Shown one piece after another: positions 33,601 through 45,437 of a DNA stretch of 64,000 nt; position 1 is the first letter of the stretch; each line of letters opens with the position of its first letter. The notes under the pieces were generated by a model. That model made no database searches and was not told the origin of the DNA. It worked only from the letters and a program-made list of their open reading frames with translations. This DNA comes from Bugula neritina (Eukaryota > Bryozoa > Gymnolaemata > Cheilostomatida > Bugulidae): the NCBI GenBank assembly GCA_964035545.1, contig OZ037770.1, positions 14,606,642-14,670,641 on the forward strand. Reading direction: 5' to 3'. Both the position numbers and the translations under genes were made by a program.

Positions 33601-36600
33601 CTAACTCTCCAGAGTAAAAGATGTTTGCGATGGTAGGTGCTGCATGTCTATGCACAAGGGAAGAGAAACTCACTACCATGCTAGATTAGAATATATATCA
33701 GTTTATGGTAAATTATTCATCTTAAGTTTATTCGTCCAGACGAACATTTGCTTAGGTTATCGGCTTAGAGACCAGGCAACTAGGGGTTAGCAAGATGTTA
33801 GGCTAACGAACTAAAGGATACTAACAACTGCTATTACAAGAACTGCAATATGCTATTATATGTGTTCTTTATTATTAGTAGAAGATAATATATGATATGT
33901 TATATGTATTGTTTTACCATCATTACTGGCTGTATAATTGCTGATCTAACATGAAAACTGACATTACAGCCTCCATGATGGCAAGCTAGTGTGTGATTTG
34001 CATAAGTGGCATATCATCCCATTATATTATTATATAATATAATGTATTATAATATAATTCAATATAAAATATAATATAACTTGATATATAACTTTGAAAT
34101 AATACAACTTATTATAATATAATACAATATAACTTATTATAATATAATGCAATACAAATTAATATGATATAATTCAATTTATTTTTTCGAGCAAGCTTAA
34201 TTAGGTCACTTGTAAACACAATTGATGTTTCAACTTGATACGACATAGAATTATAGAGAAGTTATGTTATGTAATTAATTCTCATTATTGCCTTGAATTA
34301 AGTAATTAATAATATAATAACTTTGAGTAAGTGTTAAATATGCATATTCATGTTCCCAGCATTCATCTTTAAAAGTTATTGGCCCCTACTTAACTTTGAT
34401 TTCAAATAAGATCCGTTCCACTTTTTTTCTTGTTCAAGACTAATTTAAACAATTCATGAGTCATCAGCATGATCAAGACGAACAGCAATTACTCAGCTTA
34501 GATAGTATTTACTGTGCTTAGTATAACAAAGGGTTAAAGTTCATAGATAGTTGATAGAGCACCCTGAAGTCTGGGTCCCTCAATCATATAATTGAATCAC
34601 TTTGATTTGACCTAGATACTCAGTAAAGGTAATTAACTGAAACCACCCAAACCCTAACACTGACTCTACTGGCTGCTCAGGTTTACCACAATGATAGACT
34701 TGAGTCTGCATTTATTAACTACAAATTCTCTAATTACTTTCAAACTGTTGACCTAAACACAAATTTTTCTCTTAGTTGTTGAGCCTAAAATATTTTAGAA
34801 GTAGGTATTTCTTGCCAGTTTTCATGACCAATACAATTTCTGGAATTTCGGTGTCACTTTAAAAGAGTTGGACTGATTAATGCATCCTTGATTCCAACAA
34901 ACAGTTCACTCAAGTCTGGTATACATCACGTGATCAATCTATCAATTTCTGTCATACTCCACGATTATATGCCTACCACATTTGTCATCTTGCTTGGAGC
35001 ATTAAATCACATATGTTAATGGAGAGTAGGTTAGTAGCACTGGTATGGTCTGCTAGTAGGCTAGAATACTTCTTCTACGTGGAACATTCTAGTTCACTTG
35101 TGCTTGGAATGATGATTGCAAAATCATTATTTGTTAGTGGAATGCCTTGTAGGGTGGGACAGAAACATAGCCTGGTCTCAAGTCGTAATAGAAACTGCAA
35201 GTCCCTTAACATTCTCCGAGTGTAACTTGAGTTTCAGATTTAAGATATGAAAAATTCCTTAGTTGCTGTAGGTAACAAAAGTTTTATGATGTATTGTTGA
35301 ATGAAAAGATATTAGTTAAGCGAGGCAAGAAGCTGGTGTATTATAGTTATGCTATGTCTCTCAGTTTGAAATGTGGCCTCGACACATTGAGTTAGGAATT
35401 AATAATATCCAAAATAGCTAAACATTTGTTTGTGTAGTTTTGACTTTAGCAGAACTTTTAGAGATATTTGGTTCAAAGGGTAGTATAGTTACATCATGTC
35501 TATTTCGCACAGCTGTCTTCTCCCATCTGAGCTAGAAAACTTCACTCCATATTATTTTTCAATTACTCTTTGACACTAGCAGAGACTGAAATGTTTGCCT
35601 AGAAATGAGTTTATCATTTATTTTACTAAATTTGCTACTCCTACTGTAGGCCTGTATGAATTTTCTTTCAACAGCTTTTTGCATTTTTATAATGGTGTAA
35701 CAATACCAATTTACTTGCAGTTTGGTAACAATGATTTTTAATATTTAATTTGGATATTAGTATCAATTGCTAGTAGAACAGTTTTACTAGTATTTCCTAG
35801 TAAAAAGCAAAGAAAGTTTAAGCAGGCAACCTACTTTTTTGGCCTCTTTGATTGCTTGAGCGATTTTTGAAGATCCGATTGGTTTGAGAGTGATTAGACT
35901 TCAGGCTATGCTGCCTGCTGACTTAGATTGAACTTTGATCTTTTTGTAAGTTGTTAATTGACTGCAGTCAAGGAGATTGATTGAGGAAAAATAATCCCAA
36001 ACTTGCGCATTATCAGCAGGGCAAACATTTCAGGATTCGATTTTTATAAGTTTGTGAGTTCCTTCTTCAAAATACCTTGGGCCTACTTTTAAATATAGTT
36101 TTCAATATTTATCGCTTTAGGTCTTTGCAATCTTTAACGTTCAAGTTTACATTTGCATAGGTTCAAGTTTTATTCAAATAGGTTTATCTTCGATATCTTA
36201 TGTAGTGACCAAACTTTTACATTAATGTCAAGAGAGTAGGCAATATAACTGGCTCACCAGATATCGATAAACAGCACATTGCTATTTAATTAGAATGCAT
36301 AGCTTAACTACCAGCCATCATAAATTAATATTTGGTTGCTGTATTTCTCTTTTGGAAATTAAAGTGGTTAAAAAAGCGAGTTTTAGATGTTACATTATAC
36401 TAAACCTGTGTTGCTACCAAATCAGAACTTGTTATCACCAGTGAGCGTGATCTCTCACAGCAAGATATTAATATTATAGAGACCTCATTGTTGAACATCC
36501 GGGTGCATTCTTGGTTACCACAAACTATTAACAGCACAAGTTATTATAAATACTAGTGGCAGGCTTTACATTGGATCATCTAGTATACCCACAGCCTATG

Positions 36601-39600
36601 CTAATCTACTAGTTGTGATCATCTTACTGTCCTGGATTATACCTTCACAGCTAAAGAAGCTTCTGGTTACACTCTAATAGATATCAGTAAATGTGAACAT
36701 ATTCACTACACATGATTTATTAGAAAAAAACACTAACGATTTTTTTGTGATTCACTATATAACGCAGGGTTTTAAAATGATTTTGTATTCGTCAATATCA
36801 CAGCAGTATAACAACCTCCTCGTTATACCTAGCCTTCTGTTGCCAGCTATCTATGTCCATATCTCCTGCACATTTCAATTTACGGTGTCTTTAAGCCCTA
36901 AATCTTCCTTGCAGTTATTCTTACACTTCCTGTCAGCTGTATATCTTACAATAAAAGAAGCAACTATCTCTAAATATCATTCAATTTTGCACAACACTTT
37001 TATGCGACTCCTTTATATTGTGAAACTAATTTGTGCATAACACGTGTGCACGTTTTATCTTGCTAAATTTAGTACAATATCCCAATTCTTCTTAAGATTT
37101 AAAAGTTAATTGATGCCTTTATACATTCTTGTGGCTCTTACAAATTTATTCAGTAGATTCTGTAAATGAACACTAACTCTACTGTGATATGATGGCATGT
37201 ACGCATATAGACATCTTTTCAGGCAAAATATGGGTCTTGAGAAAAAACTGCTTAGAAGGATATTGCCTGACCATTACATTAATTTGTCCTATTTTTACCA
37301 AACAATTGACAAACAAGGTGGCACAAGTGTTCTCCACTCATGAGTTATGCATTTCACTTAACCACAATCTACTTTGATTGACAGTGTTTTGCCATTTTTT
37401 AATGTTTGTTTGTAGATATATTCATACACAGAGAGTGTGAGAATAGTCCTAGGGAGAGGGTTTTCTCCGCAAATATAGAAAGGAGGATTCTAACTATTAG
37501 AAAAAAAGCTATAATATCCTCAAAGAAAGTAGAAGACATTGAATCAATTGCTCAAAATAAAGTTATAGGTAACACCGATGTTTCCATACAACCATTTAAC
37601 AGTACGGAATGCTTAGTGCGTTCAACACTACTAACTAGTTTTTTTCCGATAACGTAGAAATATTGCAGCCATCATTTTTCATATTAATTGCGATAAACTA
37701 TTATCAACATTTCCAACATTATATAACAAGCAGGTCATTATAGTTATCTGAAAAAGCAAATAATACTTACATTAAGTTAGTTTTTGTAAATTACAAAATT
37801 CAATTAGAAATGATTATCAATTGAGAAATAATTTATCTTATTGTAGTAATTTGTTATAATTTAAACTAGTATATTATGCTATACTTTGTTGCTGACATAT
37901 TATAATGTTACATTACAGTGCATTCTCAATATTGTATATAATATTTGTGTTGCTTTTTCATTAGAAACGAAGGTAATTGAACAAGAATCTAATTTCATCG
38001 CCGAACCCCCGCCTGTGGTCACCACTGCAAAGTTCTCAGCCCCTGAGTACTATGTGATGACAATGCTCACTGTTTTTAATGGTAAATGCTTGCTGTACTT
38101 TAACCTGGTGGTGGATTGCTCTCTCTAACAGGGTTATAATGTGGTCCGCCAGAGTTAGGTGCAGTAATGGAGAAATAGAGAAAAGCCTGTGTTCTAGATT
38201 AGAAATGTAGCATAAGAAGTTATGTTCTCGCAAGAATTTTACCTCTCGCCCCAAACCAGAATTTAATAATTATTTAAAGAATTTAGGCTATTTCAATTTC
38301 TCTATTCCTGTTCCTGAACGGTCACCAATCATTGGCAAATCTAAATCCATAATATAAATTTTTACTCAAAAGGACTGTTTATGTATTTTTGACAGCCGTC
38401 CTTTACTTTGGGTAGGGGTTTTCTACTTAGAATGTACTGTCGTTTTTTAGAGCTGTCATATAGAAATGTTGTATATACAAGTTCCTGGCCTGATGAGTGT
38501 ACGCTGGAGCAGAGGCACATTTTCATATAAAAATATACTTCGTTAAACCTGCCTATTGTTTCTATGTGAAAGTAAAAACCTCTTTAACATGTATAACTAG
38601 TAGAAACTGTTTTCAACTTTGACGCAGCTGAAAACTGGTTGAAAAATATCGCCCACGTTTCAACTCTTGATCTCGTAGCTCGTGATGGCTCACCCAGCAG
38701 TTGCTGAATTCCATTGCATAGCAACTAAACGGTTTTTAGTTACGCTGGCTAATTTTGTGACATTCCTATAACAAACACTTCAGTATACTTGTATATTATA
38801 TGTAGAAGAAAATCTTGAAACCATTCTGTAGTTACTGAATCACTATGTTTTCACGTTAAATAATAAATGGTAGCTTCGAAATCCTCTGCGTAAGCATTAT
38901 TTCTGCTCCCGATTCAGAATGGTGATGTATTAATCATCAAGGTTACCGTTTCCTCTTCGTCTCGTGATTGCAGACCATTCATATGACTAATATTTTTTCA
39001 CAGTTACGCACGTGTCAAGATAATAATTATTTGTCACATGTGTTTAACTGATTACATGCTAAACTGGCTTTAGTAATTCATGGAATATTACTTTAACAAC
39101 TCTTGAAGGAAAGCTTCAACTTAGAACTTTGTTTTGACATGAGCCATTGATAATACCATCATTGAAGTATGTAAAATAGTTTTCAATTCGGAAGTTTTAT
39201 TTTTGATAGTAATCCAAATACCCTCATCTATGAAGTTGTTTTTTTCATTACTGCGCACTGCGAATAAATTAAATGTATTTGATCTGCTGATATAAACAGA
39301 GTGTTTTTTAAAGCTTGATGCTGAAATTATTTCATTTTTGAGTTTTTAATCGATGTGATAACAGATATCTGTTTGAATCATTTGTAGACAGAGTCTGGCC
39401 GGGATACGAGAACTTTACTGCTGCTGATCTTGCTGAGCGAGACAATGAGTACCTCGACACACTTGACAGAAATCTCAACAACGCAAATGTTAAAGAAATC
39501 CATTTATTCTATATCTATGTGGATGCACTGAGTGTGAGTTGAACAGTGAAGTCAGCATTTTCAAACCTTCTAGAGATTTCTAGAGACTTTAGAAACTGTA

Positions 39601-42600
39601 CTCGCTTTTAGTTTTTAATTGGGCCCATTTACTAGTGGAAGAAAATAGTGTCAACATTTTAGAAGTTGCTTTTCTAATTATTCCAGTAACTATATTCAGA
39701 TGTTTTACTATGTAGTTCTAAACACTTATAAGTTACATAGGTGCAGTAGCGGAGAAATTGATATAGCTTAAGTTATTTTATTTTTTGATTAAACTTTGGT
39801 TTGGGCTACGATTGAAATTTTTGTGAGAACAGAACTTCTTTTGCTTCATTGCTAATCTAGAACCCATGCTTTCTCTATTACTGCACCTGCGTAAGCCTAG
39901 TGAGCTAGAGTTCCTTTCTGTAGCCTATTTTGCTTGTCGAAAATGTTAAAACCGGATGCAGTTTAACTCCGATGTTATTAGTAAATTAAAATTTCGACTT
40001 AAAAACTTGTTTAACAATTAGTTTACAGGTATCTGCTTACTCCCAGGTAAGGAGAGAATGTTTGATTCCTTTAGTTTTGAGTTGGTATCTAACTTTTGAC
40101 ATAAATTGTTTTCATTATTTAATTTATTTCTTTTTTCACTCTAACAATTTGAAACTGTTCTATACATACAGTAGATGCCTGGTATGTTATAGTCTAAAAA
40201 ATTATAACTTATTCGCCACAAACATGCATAAATTATCCACTACATTAGTTCTCCTGAATTTCTCATTTCAACAAATATACATAATGGCTACTTGATGCAT
40301 TCACAATGAATAACTTGTGGTGAAGTTATTCATCTGTTCTACAAATTTAGCTTAAATCTGATTTTATAACTTGAAAGCTTATTTCGATACAAATATTGGC
40401 TCAGGTTTATTATTTCTAAACTTTAAGTTTTATTAGCAATAAATACTTAATTATACCATTTAAATCTCAGTGAGTTATTTTTACTCGACCTTTATTTGTT
40501 GATGATTTAGCAGAAGTTATATGTGTGCTAAGATGGTGGTGCTCAAATGAATAGGGGATGTGTTGGGATTACCACAACTTATTGTTTTATGGCTGCTTTG
40601 TTCAGGTGTTGAGGAAGAGAATTCATTCTAATCTGCACAAGGTAGTGCCGGTAAAGATCGAGAGACCTCTCCATATGTCCGACTTTTTTATTTACGCCTC
40701 AAGAAACTTGGTGGACAAGGCGACTATAGCTATGAACGGAGATATTGGTAAATATTTATTAGTTATTATAAGAAATACATAGAGATTATAAAATATTTTC
40801 TCTATTGGGATTCGAACCCGAGACCTCTGGCTTGCAAGGAGGCGTGCTAACCATTACACACAGGGACTATAGAGTAATCTTAATGTTACAGAAATGGTGT
40901 CTTGTTAGAGGCATGCTGAAAAACTGCTTTGTCCTAAATAAGCATAGTTTCTGAAATAAACCATCGCTTAATCTATCTTTTGTAAAAGTAAGTTTAAAAG
41001 AAGACTGGGCTCCAGGAAAATAGCTTAAAGTTTTTAGAACTCGGGCTACAATTAAGTTCTCAGCATCACTGCTCTCTAGTTATGATTTAATTAATATACA
41101 ACATATTTATCTATATTGATTTTGCTTTATCAAGTAATTGTATCAACACAATAAAATGAAGTGTGTATAAACTTTGTAGTTCTAGGAGAAGGATTTGATA
41201 AAATAAACACGGAGAAGATGCGAGATGAAAGAGTTATGTACTCGTTAAGTAGATACTATATGCTAGATAATGCTCTTCCGTGTAACCTCTGCAATATGAA
41301 GCTTCCTCCGGGATATATGGGTAAGATAACTTCACTAGTATTTCCTCTAACAGCAATGGATCAAATACAAACATGTGTCTCTTAGGTTATATAATTTTTA
41401 ATTTAGTGTAGACCAAGCTGTAGCGCCTAGTAAATAAAAAACATAAACTATTTTCACCAACATTTCACATTAGTTTTTCTGATAACTATCAAAATATTGA
41501 AAACAAGATAATAATTGCTTGTGTAAATTTGAGAGTACCTTTACACAACGTCAAAATAACTTTATCTTCTACTCAATTTTCAATATTAAATAGAATAATA
41601 TTTCAAGTAGAAAATACAGCATACTACACAATATAGAGTATATTATATCTAATATATTTCTGATAGGCTCCAGTGTCATAAGGATATATTGTATTGAACT
41701 ATTTATTGTATTTCAAAACAAAGCCTGATCACATTCATGCAATAGTAACCTCTAAAAATAAGAACTAGGCCATCAGCTTATCAGCTTTCAAAGTGTTGTG
41801 AAATTTCTTCAGATGACACCTATGAGGAACTATCCGATGTTTTCCTACTTTTCAAAACCCCCTTCGCACTCACTCGTACGCCGATATCAACTCGTACGCC
41901 GATATCAACTCGTACGCCGATATCAACTCGTATGCCGATATCACAGTTGCTTCACACTAGTACTTATTTACTATCTATACTAGGAAAGCTATAAATCTCT
42001 GGAGTAGTGGTCATAAATTCACATTCTTTTCAGCTGAACACTTTATAATCTCTCAACCATGTATTATATTGAAGTCGGTTGCCATAGCAACTTGTAACAA
42101 ATTGGCATGTGGTTCACGTTACGTATTTCTTACCGTGTGCAGTGGGTGCGTCTTTTTATATCACAGCTTAAATTGGGCAATCATTTAACTTACTGCACTT
42201 CCTCGCTTTAGCAAGTAGGAAACTATGAAATTTTTCTCGTATAACTTATCGAGTGTATCTCCACGCCTCATCAGACGATTTTTTCAGGTTGGCATAAATA
42301 CCCTTTGTATTTCTCAAGCTTTCTTAAGTTGCTCCTATTGTATGTGTAAACTATTGTATGACAAAAATTGTTATTTAGGGGATATACATGTGAATAATAG
42401 CTCTGGCAAAGCAGAAACGCCAACTGTATTAGCTAATAGCAACTGTATTAGCAAACGACAACTGTATATTAGCAAATGGCAACTGTATTAGCAAATGGCA
42501 ACTTTATATTCGCAAATGGCAACTGTATTAGCAAATGGCAACTTTATATTCGCAAACGGCAACTGTATTAGCAAATGGCAACTTTATTAGTAACTTCAGT

Positions 42601-43304
42601 AATGAATTGCCAACTGTTGCTGAAAAGCAGCAGTTCATGTCTACGAGAACTTCAATTTTAAATTATTTTTTTCGTAGTTTCATATTTTACAGTATTATAT
42701 TGTAAAATGTTGTCTATTTTCAGTTTCACATGACACTCATGTATTTAGACTGGCAGAGCCACTGAATGAAACTCTAATATTAGATAAACTAGACTATCCA
42801 ATCAACATGTGGGGAGCTGAAAATGGTAAGACAACTTCCTACTTGCTTCTTTATTATGAATTTATGTGCCATCTGATTTAAATCAGTTTGTTTTCAGTTT
42901 TGGTGTGGTTGTATATTCTGAAAAATGTTTTTATTATATTTTCTAGTAAGGGCTACCTAATTCTGCAGGTGTAATTTTCTTACTTGCCAGCTTCTATCTT
43001 TAATTTAGTTGAAAATTTTCAGGTTTCTTTGAAGTTGTCTCTCTTTTCATGATTAAATTTTTTTTTATTTTTAGCAATGATATGGACGTTCAAATTTATA
43101 CTAAAGTTTACCGTGCGTAATCCAGCTAAAGTATTGGCCACATATCATAATCACTGCTCTAAAGTTCACGGCCCAAGTAAAGAGGGTATTGATGAACATA
43201 AATATTCAATACTATATTTGCCCAATGCTAATTGGACAAAGCAAGACGTCCTCGACAGTAAAATAGACTACGAAGACAAATTATCGTATAAAATGTTCAG
43301 CTGA
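30533..43304 (+). CDS. GT-4: putative GT-A-like type II glycosyltransferase
   Basis: Exons: 30533-30608, 37416-37568, 37965-38081, 39388-39533, 40606-40747, 41180-41320, 42724-42825, 43075-43304 (TGA). They sum to 1107 bp, giving 368 aa. Exon 1 is a signal-anchor (KKVLIGFGIVVLCIWMYI). The stem lies on two exons and ends in YYVMTMLTVFN. The catalytic part has WPGYENF, KEIHLFY, MSDFFIYAS, NGDI (208-211), MYSLSRY, FSHDTHVFR, PINMWGAEN, TVRNPA and YHNHCSKVHGP. The Cys of the family's NPC is Ala here. Exon 42724-42825 differs from its GT-2 counterpart by one base in 102. Intron 1 is 6.8 kb, so the link from exon 1 to the rest rests on phase and anchor character and is the weakest part of the model. 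A possible AATAAA lies at 43537-43542. Confidence 0.78.
32929..33026. repeat. (CTCA)n tract fused to SINE tail
   Basis: Perfect ACTC repeat running directly into the CACGCAAG 3' end of the adjacent inverted SINE. Confidence 0.95.
33027..33245 (-). mobile_element. SINE family S copy with (TGAG)n tail
   Basis: Near full-length minus-strand copy: blocks CCCCTGATGGAAAGAG, AATTATGACTGGATGCTC, GGGGTTGGAACTCATGAC and tRNA-like head (rc of cctctaggccacagttgctc), with a small insertion in the head. Its 3' end continues as (TGAG)n. Confidence 0.82.
38157..38310 (+). mobile_element. MITE-like element (family M)
   Basis: Starts AGGTGCAGTAATGGAGAAAT and ends with its near inverse. Internal AAAGCCTGTG-CTAGATTAGAAATG block. 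In GT-4 intron 3. Confidence 0.75.
39739..39888 (-). mobile_element. MITE-like element (family M), inverted
   Basis: AGGTGCAGTAGCGGAGAAAT at the left and TTTCTCTATTACTGCACCT at the right. The internal blocks are in reverse orientation compared with 38157-38310. In GT-4 intron 4. Confidence 0.8.
40801..40868 (-). mobile_element. tRNA-like repeat (family T)
   Basis: The minus strand reads GTAATGGTTAGCACGCCTCC, TTGCAAGCCAGAGGTC, then the perfect B box GGGTTCGAATCCC. The anticodon position would be TGC. No closed acceptor stem, and it sits inside GT-4 intron 5, so it is taken as a SINE head. Confidence 0.6.
41873..41943. repeat. 18-bp tandem repeat x4
   Basis: Four units of CTCGTACGCCGATATCAA in GT-4 intron 6. 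Confidence 0.9.
42418..42590. repeat. AGCAAATGGCAACTGTATT tandem array
   Basis: About nine degenerate units with ACTGTATTAGC / ACTTTATATTCGC alternation, about 130 bp before the homogenised GT-4 exon 7. Confidence 0.85.
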
Positions 43305-45437
43305 GCTATAAGCAGTGAAGATACTGTTCTAGTCACACTTTCCCTATGTCGGTACAATCAGTTAAACTGGCGAATCTTTGTGGAATATATTTTTGTAACA
43401 TAATGTTTTTAGGTTAAGGCTGTTTAGTTTATATTATATATTTTGCACTGTTGCAATGCAAGCGGTTTTCTGGTCAAACTTATAGCTGGGGTTCTGATGC
43501 CATGACCTTTGACATCTGTAACGGCAGCGGATAAATAATAAACTGCATCTCTTATTGATGACTTTATAAATGTTAAGTTTTAAAATATTACAAAGAGGCG
43601 TGTCCGTGAAGTAGCCAATTGTCACCCGGTTATTTTTTACCTGAATATATCATTCTTTTTAAAGGTTTATCTGCTGAAACATTTAGTTTATCAAATTACA
43701 TCATTTGTATGTGTGCTCCAGGTTTTTAAACTTTATTATATCTCTACAAAAAATATGAAGTGCTCAATTATGTCAGAATGGTTTAATATAACAATATGTC
43801 TGATGTATAGTGTGTATACCGTCATGTGTGTGTATATATACAAGTATGTGTATAATATACATATGTATATATATAAATTGATGCCATTCCTACAAAAGTC
43901 AGAACAATATTAATTAAGATGAATTTTAATTTTTTATAACTTCAAAAGTAAGACATTCACTTGTTTACATCAACAAACAATAGAAGTGCTCGCACTGCTA
44001 TTTCTTTTGGTTGCGAAGTTTAATTATTTATATTTTTCTATTATAACCTATGTTATTGTTGCTTCTTTGATTAATATAGGAGTGTAGCCTAAATATAATT
44101 GCTAATAATTTTTTTTCAGGATTTAAAGTTTCTGTACATAATTTAATATTATGCAGTTTTACCTTTGAGGGGGGGGGGGAATGTTTCTTTTGACTTGAGC
44201 TTTTGAATTAATGATTTTTTAAGAATAAACTAAAAAGTAATGCAAGAAAATAAAGAATGGTGAACTAGCATTTACATAGCATGCTGTCTGTCGTGACCTA
44301 ATTATATTCATACACACTGAGCTCATGTCAATAAACTGTTTGTACCCTTGCTGTATATATTGTTATCAATTGAAATTGACTGAATGATGCTTTAAAATCA
44401 GTAATTAATAAAATATAAACAACAAATAATCCGTTTAGTTGCCTAGTTATTCACGAGAGTCTTATAGGCTCGAGGGTTGAGATCTTTCTGCTCAATTTTT
44501 TTAATCCAGTTCAACTCTAGAAATGCTGTCTTGAATACGAACACTAGAAAACTTGTTAGTAAACAAGTCAGTGTAGCTATTTTTAATAGTATTGGTTATT
44601 TATTCACTTGCTTTGTTATTCTTTATAAGATTATAGTTGAGATTGATGATCATCATCAAAGACTAGCAGGAGATTTTATTATAGATTATCGAACTTTTCA
44701 ACAGTAATCTTTTTTATGTTTAAGATGAAGCATGCATTATATAAAAGCTACTTGAAAAGCCTGTAAAAGCAACCAGGTTGAATATCCTTCTTTACAGACT
44801 CGCCACTTATTTCAGCGGCTTTTGTTTGAAATGTAGCATATTATGCAATGTTGTTAACCCAATCACTTAATGCCTGGTAAGTTCTCAAATATAGTGTGTA
44901 GAATGTGCAAGAATTACTGCATTACATGCATCAAGAAAGGGAAGAAAGTTGCATTGTTAAGTAGGTGCAGTAATAGAGAAATTGAGAAAAGCCTGTGTTT
45001 TAGATTAGAAATGCAGCAAGAGAAGCTATGTCCTTGAAATAATTTCAACCCCCCCCTACCAAACCAAACTTTAATAAAAATTAAAGAACATATTATAAGG
45101 CTATCTCAATTTCTCCACTGCACCTGGTTGCATTATACTCGTATATAGAAATTTAAAGTGCTGCAGCAAACTTGAGTTAGTTACTAGCTTGCAGACTAGC
45201 ATGCAGTATGCAACTAGTTCATCAAATTACTAGTTAAGTATTTAAAGTCGATCAATAGATTGAATATACTGTTCTTTCACAAGCAACTATAAGTAAAGCA
45301 AAACTGACCATGTATCTAAGCACTTGACAGTTCAAATTCATACTGAATTGTATAAAGCTTTATTATTGCAAATTGCAAATCATATACAATCAAGCTTACT
45401 AAGTTTTCACAATTCTCAGTTGCTGTAAACTCGCACT
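43305..45437. other. spacer between GT-4 and GT-5
   Basis: Contains a likely poly(A) signal for GT-4, a short poly-G run near 44170 and a MITE-like copy (44963-45125). No gene found. Confidence 0.55.
44963..45125 (+). mobile_element. MITE-like element (family M), best-preserved copy
   Basis: 163 bp. The left end AGGTGCAGTAATAGAGAAAT and right end (rc AGGTGCAGTGGAGAAATTG) form imperfect inverted repeats of about 30 bp reaching to AGCCT. It has no coding capacity. A clear target duplication was not seen. Confidence 0.82.

Larger units (their letters stand above)
30609..37415. other. 6.8-kb first intron of GT-4
   Basis: Contains a (CTCA)n tract with adjoining SINE (32929-33245) and AT-rich sequence at 34020-34180. 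No other repeat family or exon was recognised. Short open frames (for example 36693-37040) show no family resemblance and are judged chance. Confidence 0.5.

Noticed and set aside
36693-37040. 115-codon frame in GT-4 intron 1
   Set aside because: No recognisable domain, no splice-phase fit to GT-4 and AT-rich composition like the surrounding intron.
40801-40868. Functional tRNA-Ala gene on the minus strand
   Set aside because: B box is perfect, but the acceptor stem cannot be closed and near copies with deletions occur at 29451, 52700 and 56004; better explained as repeat.
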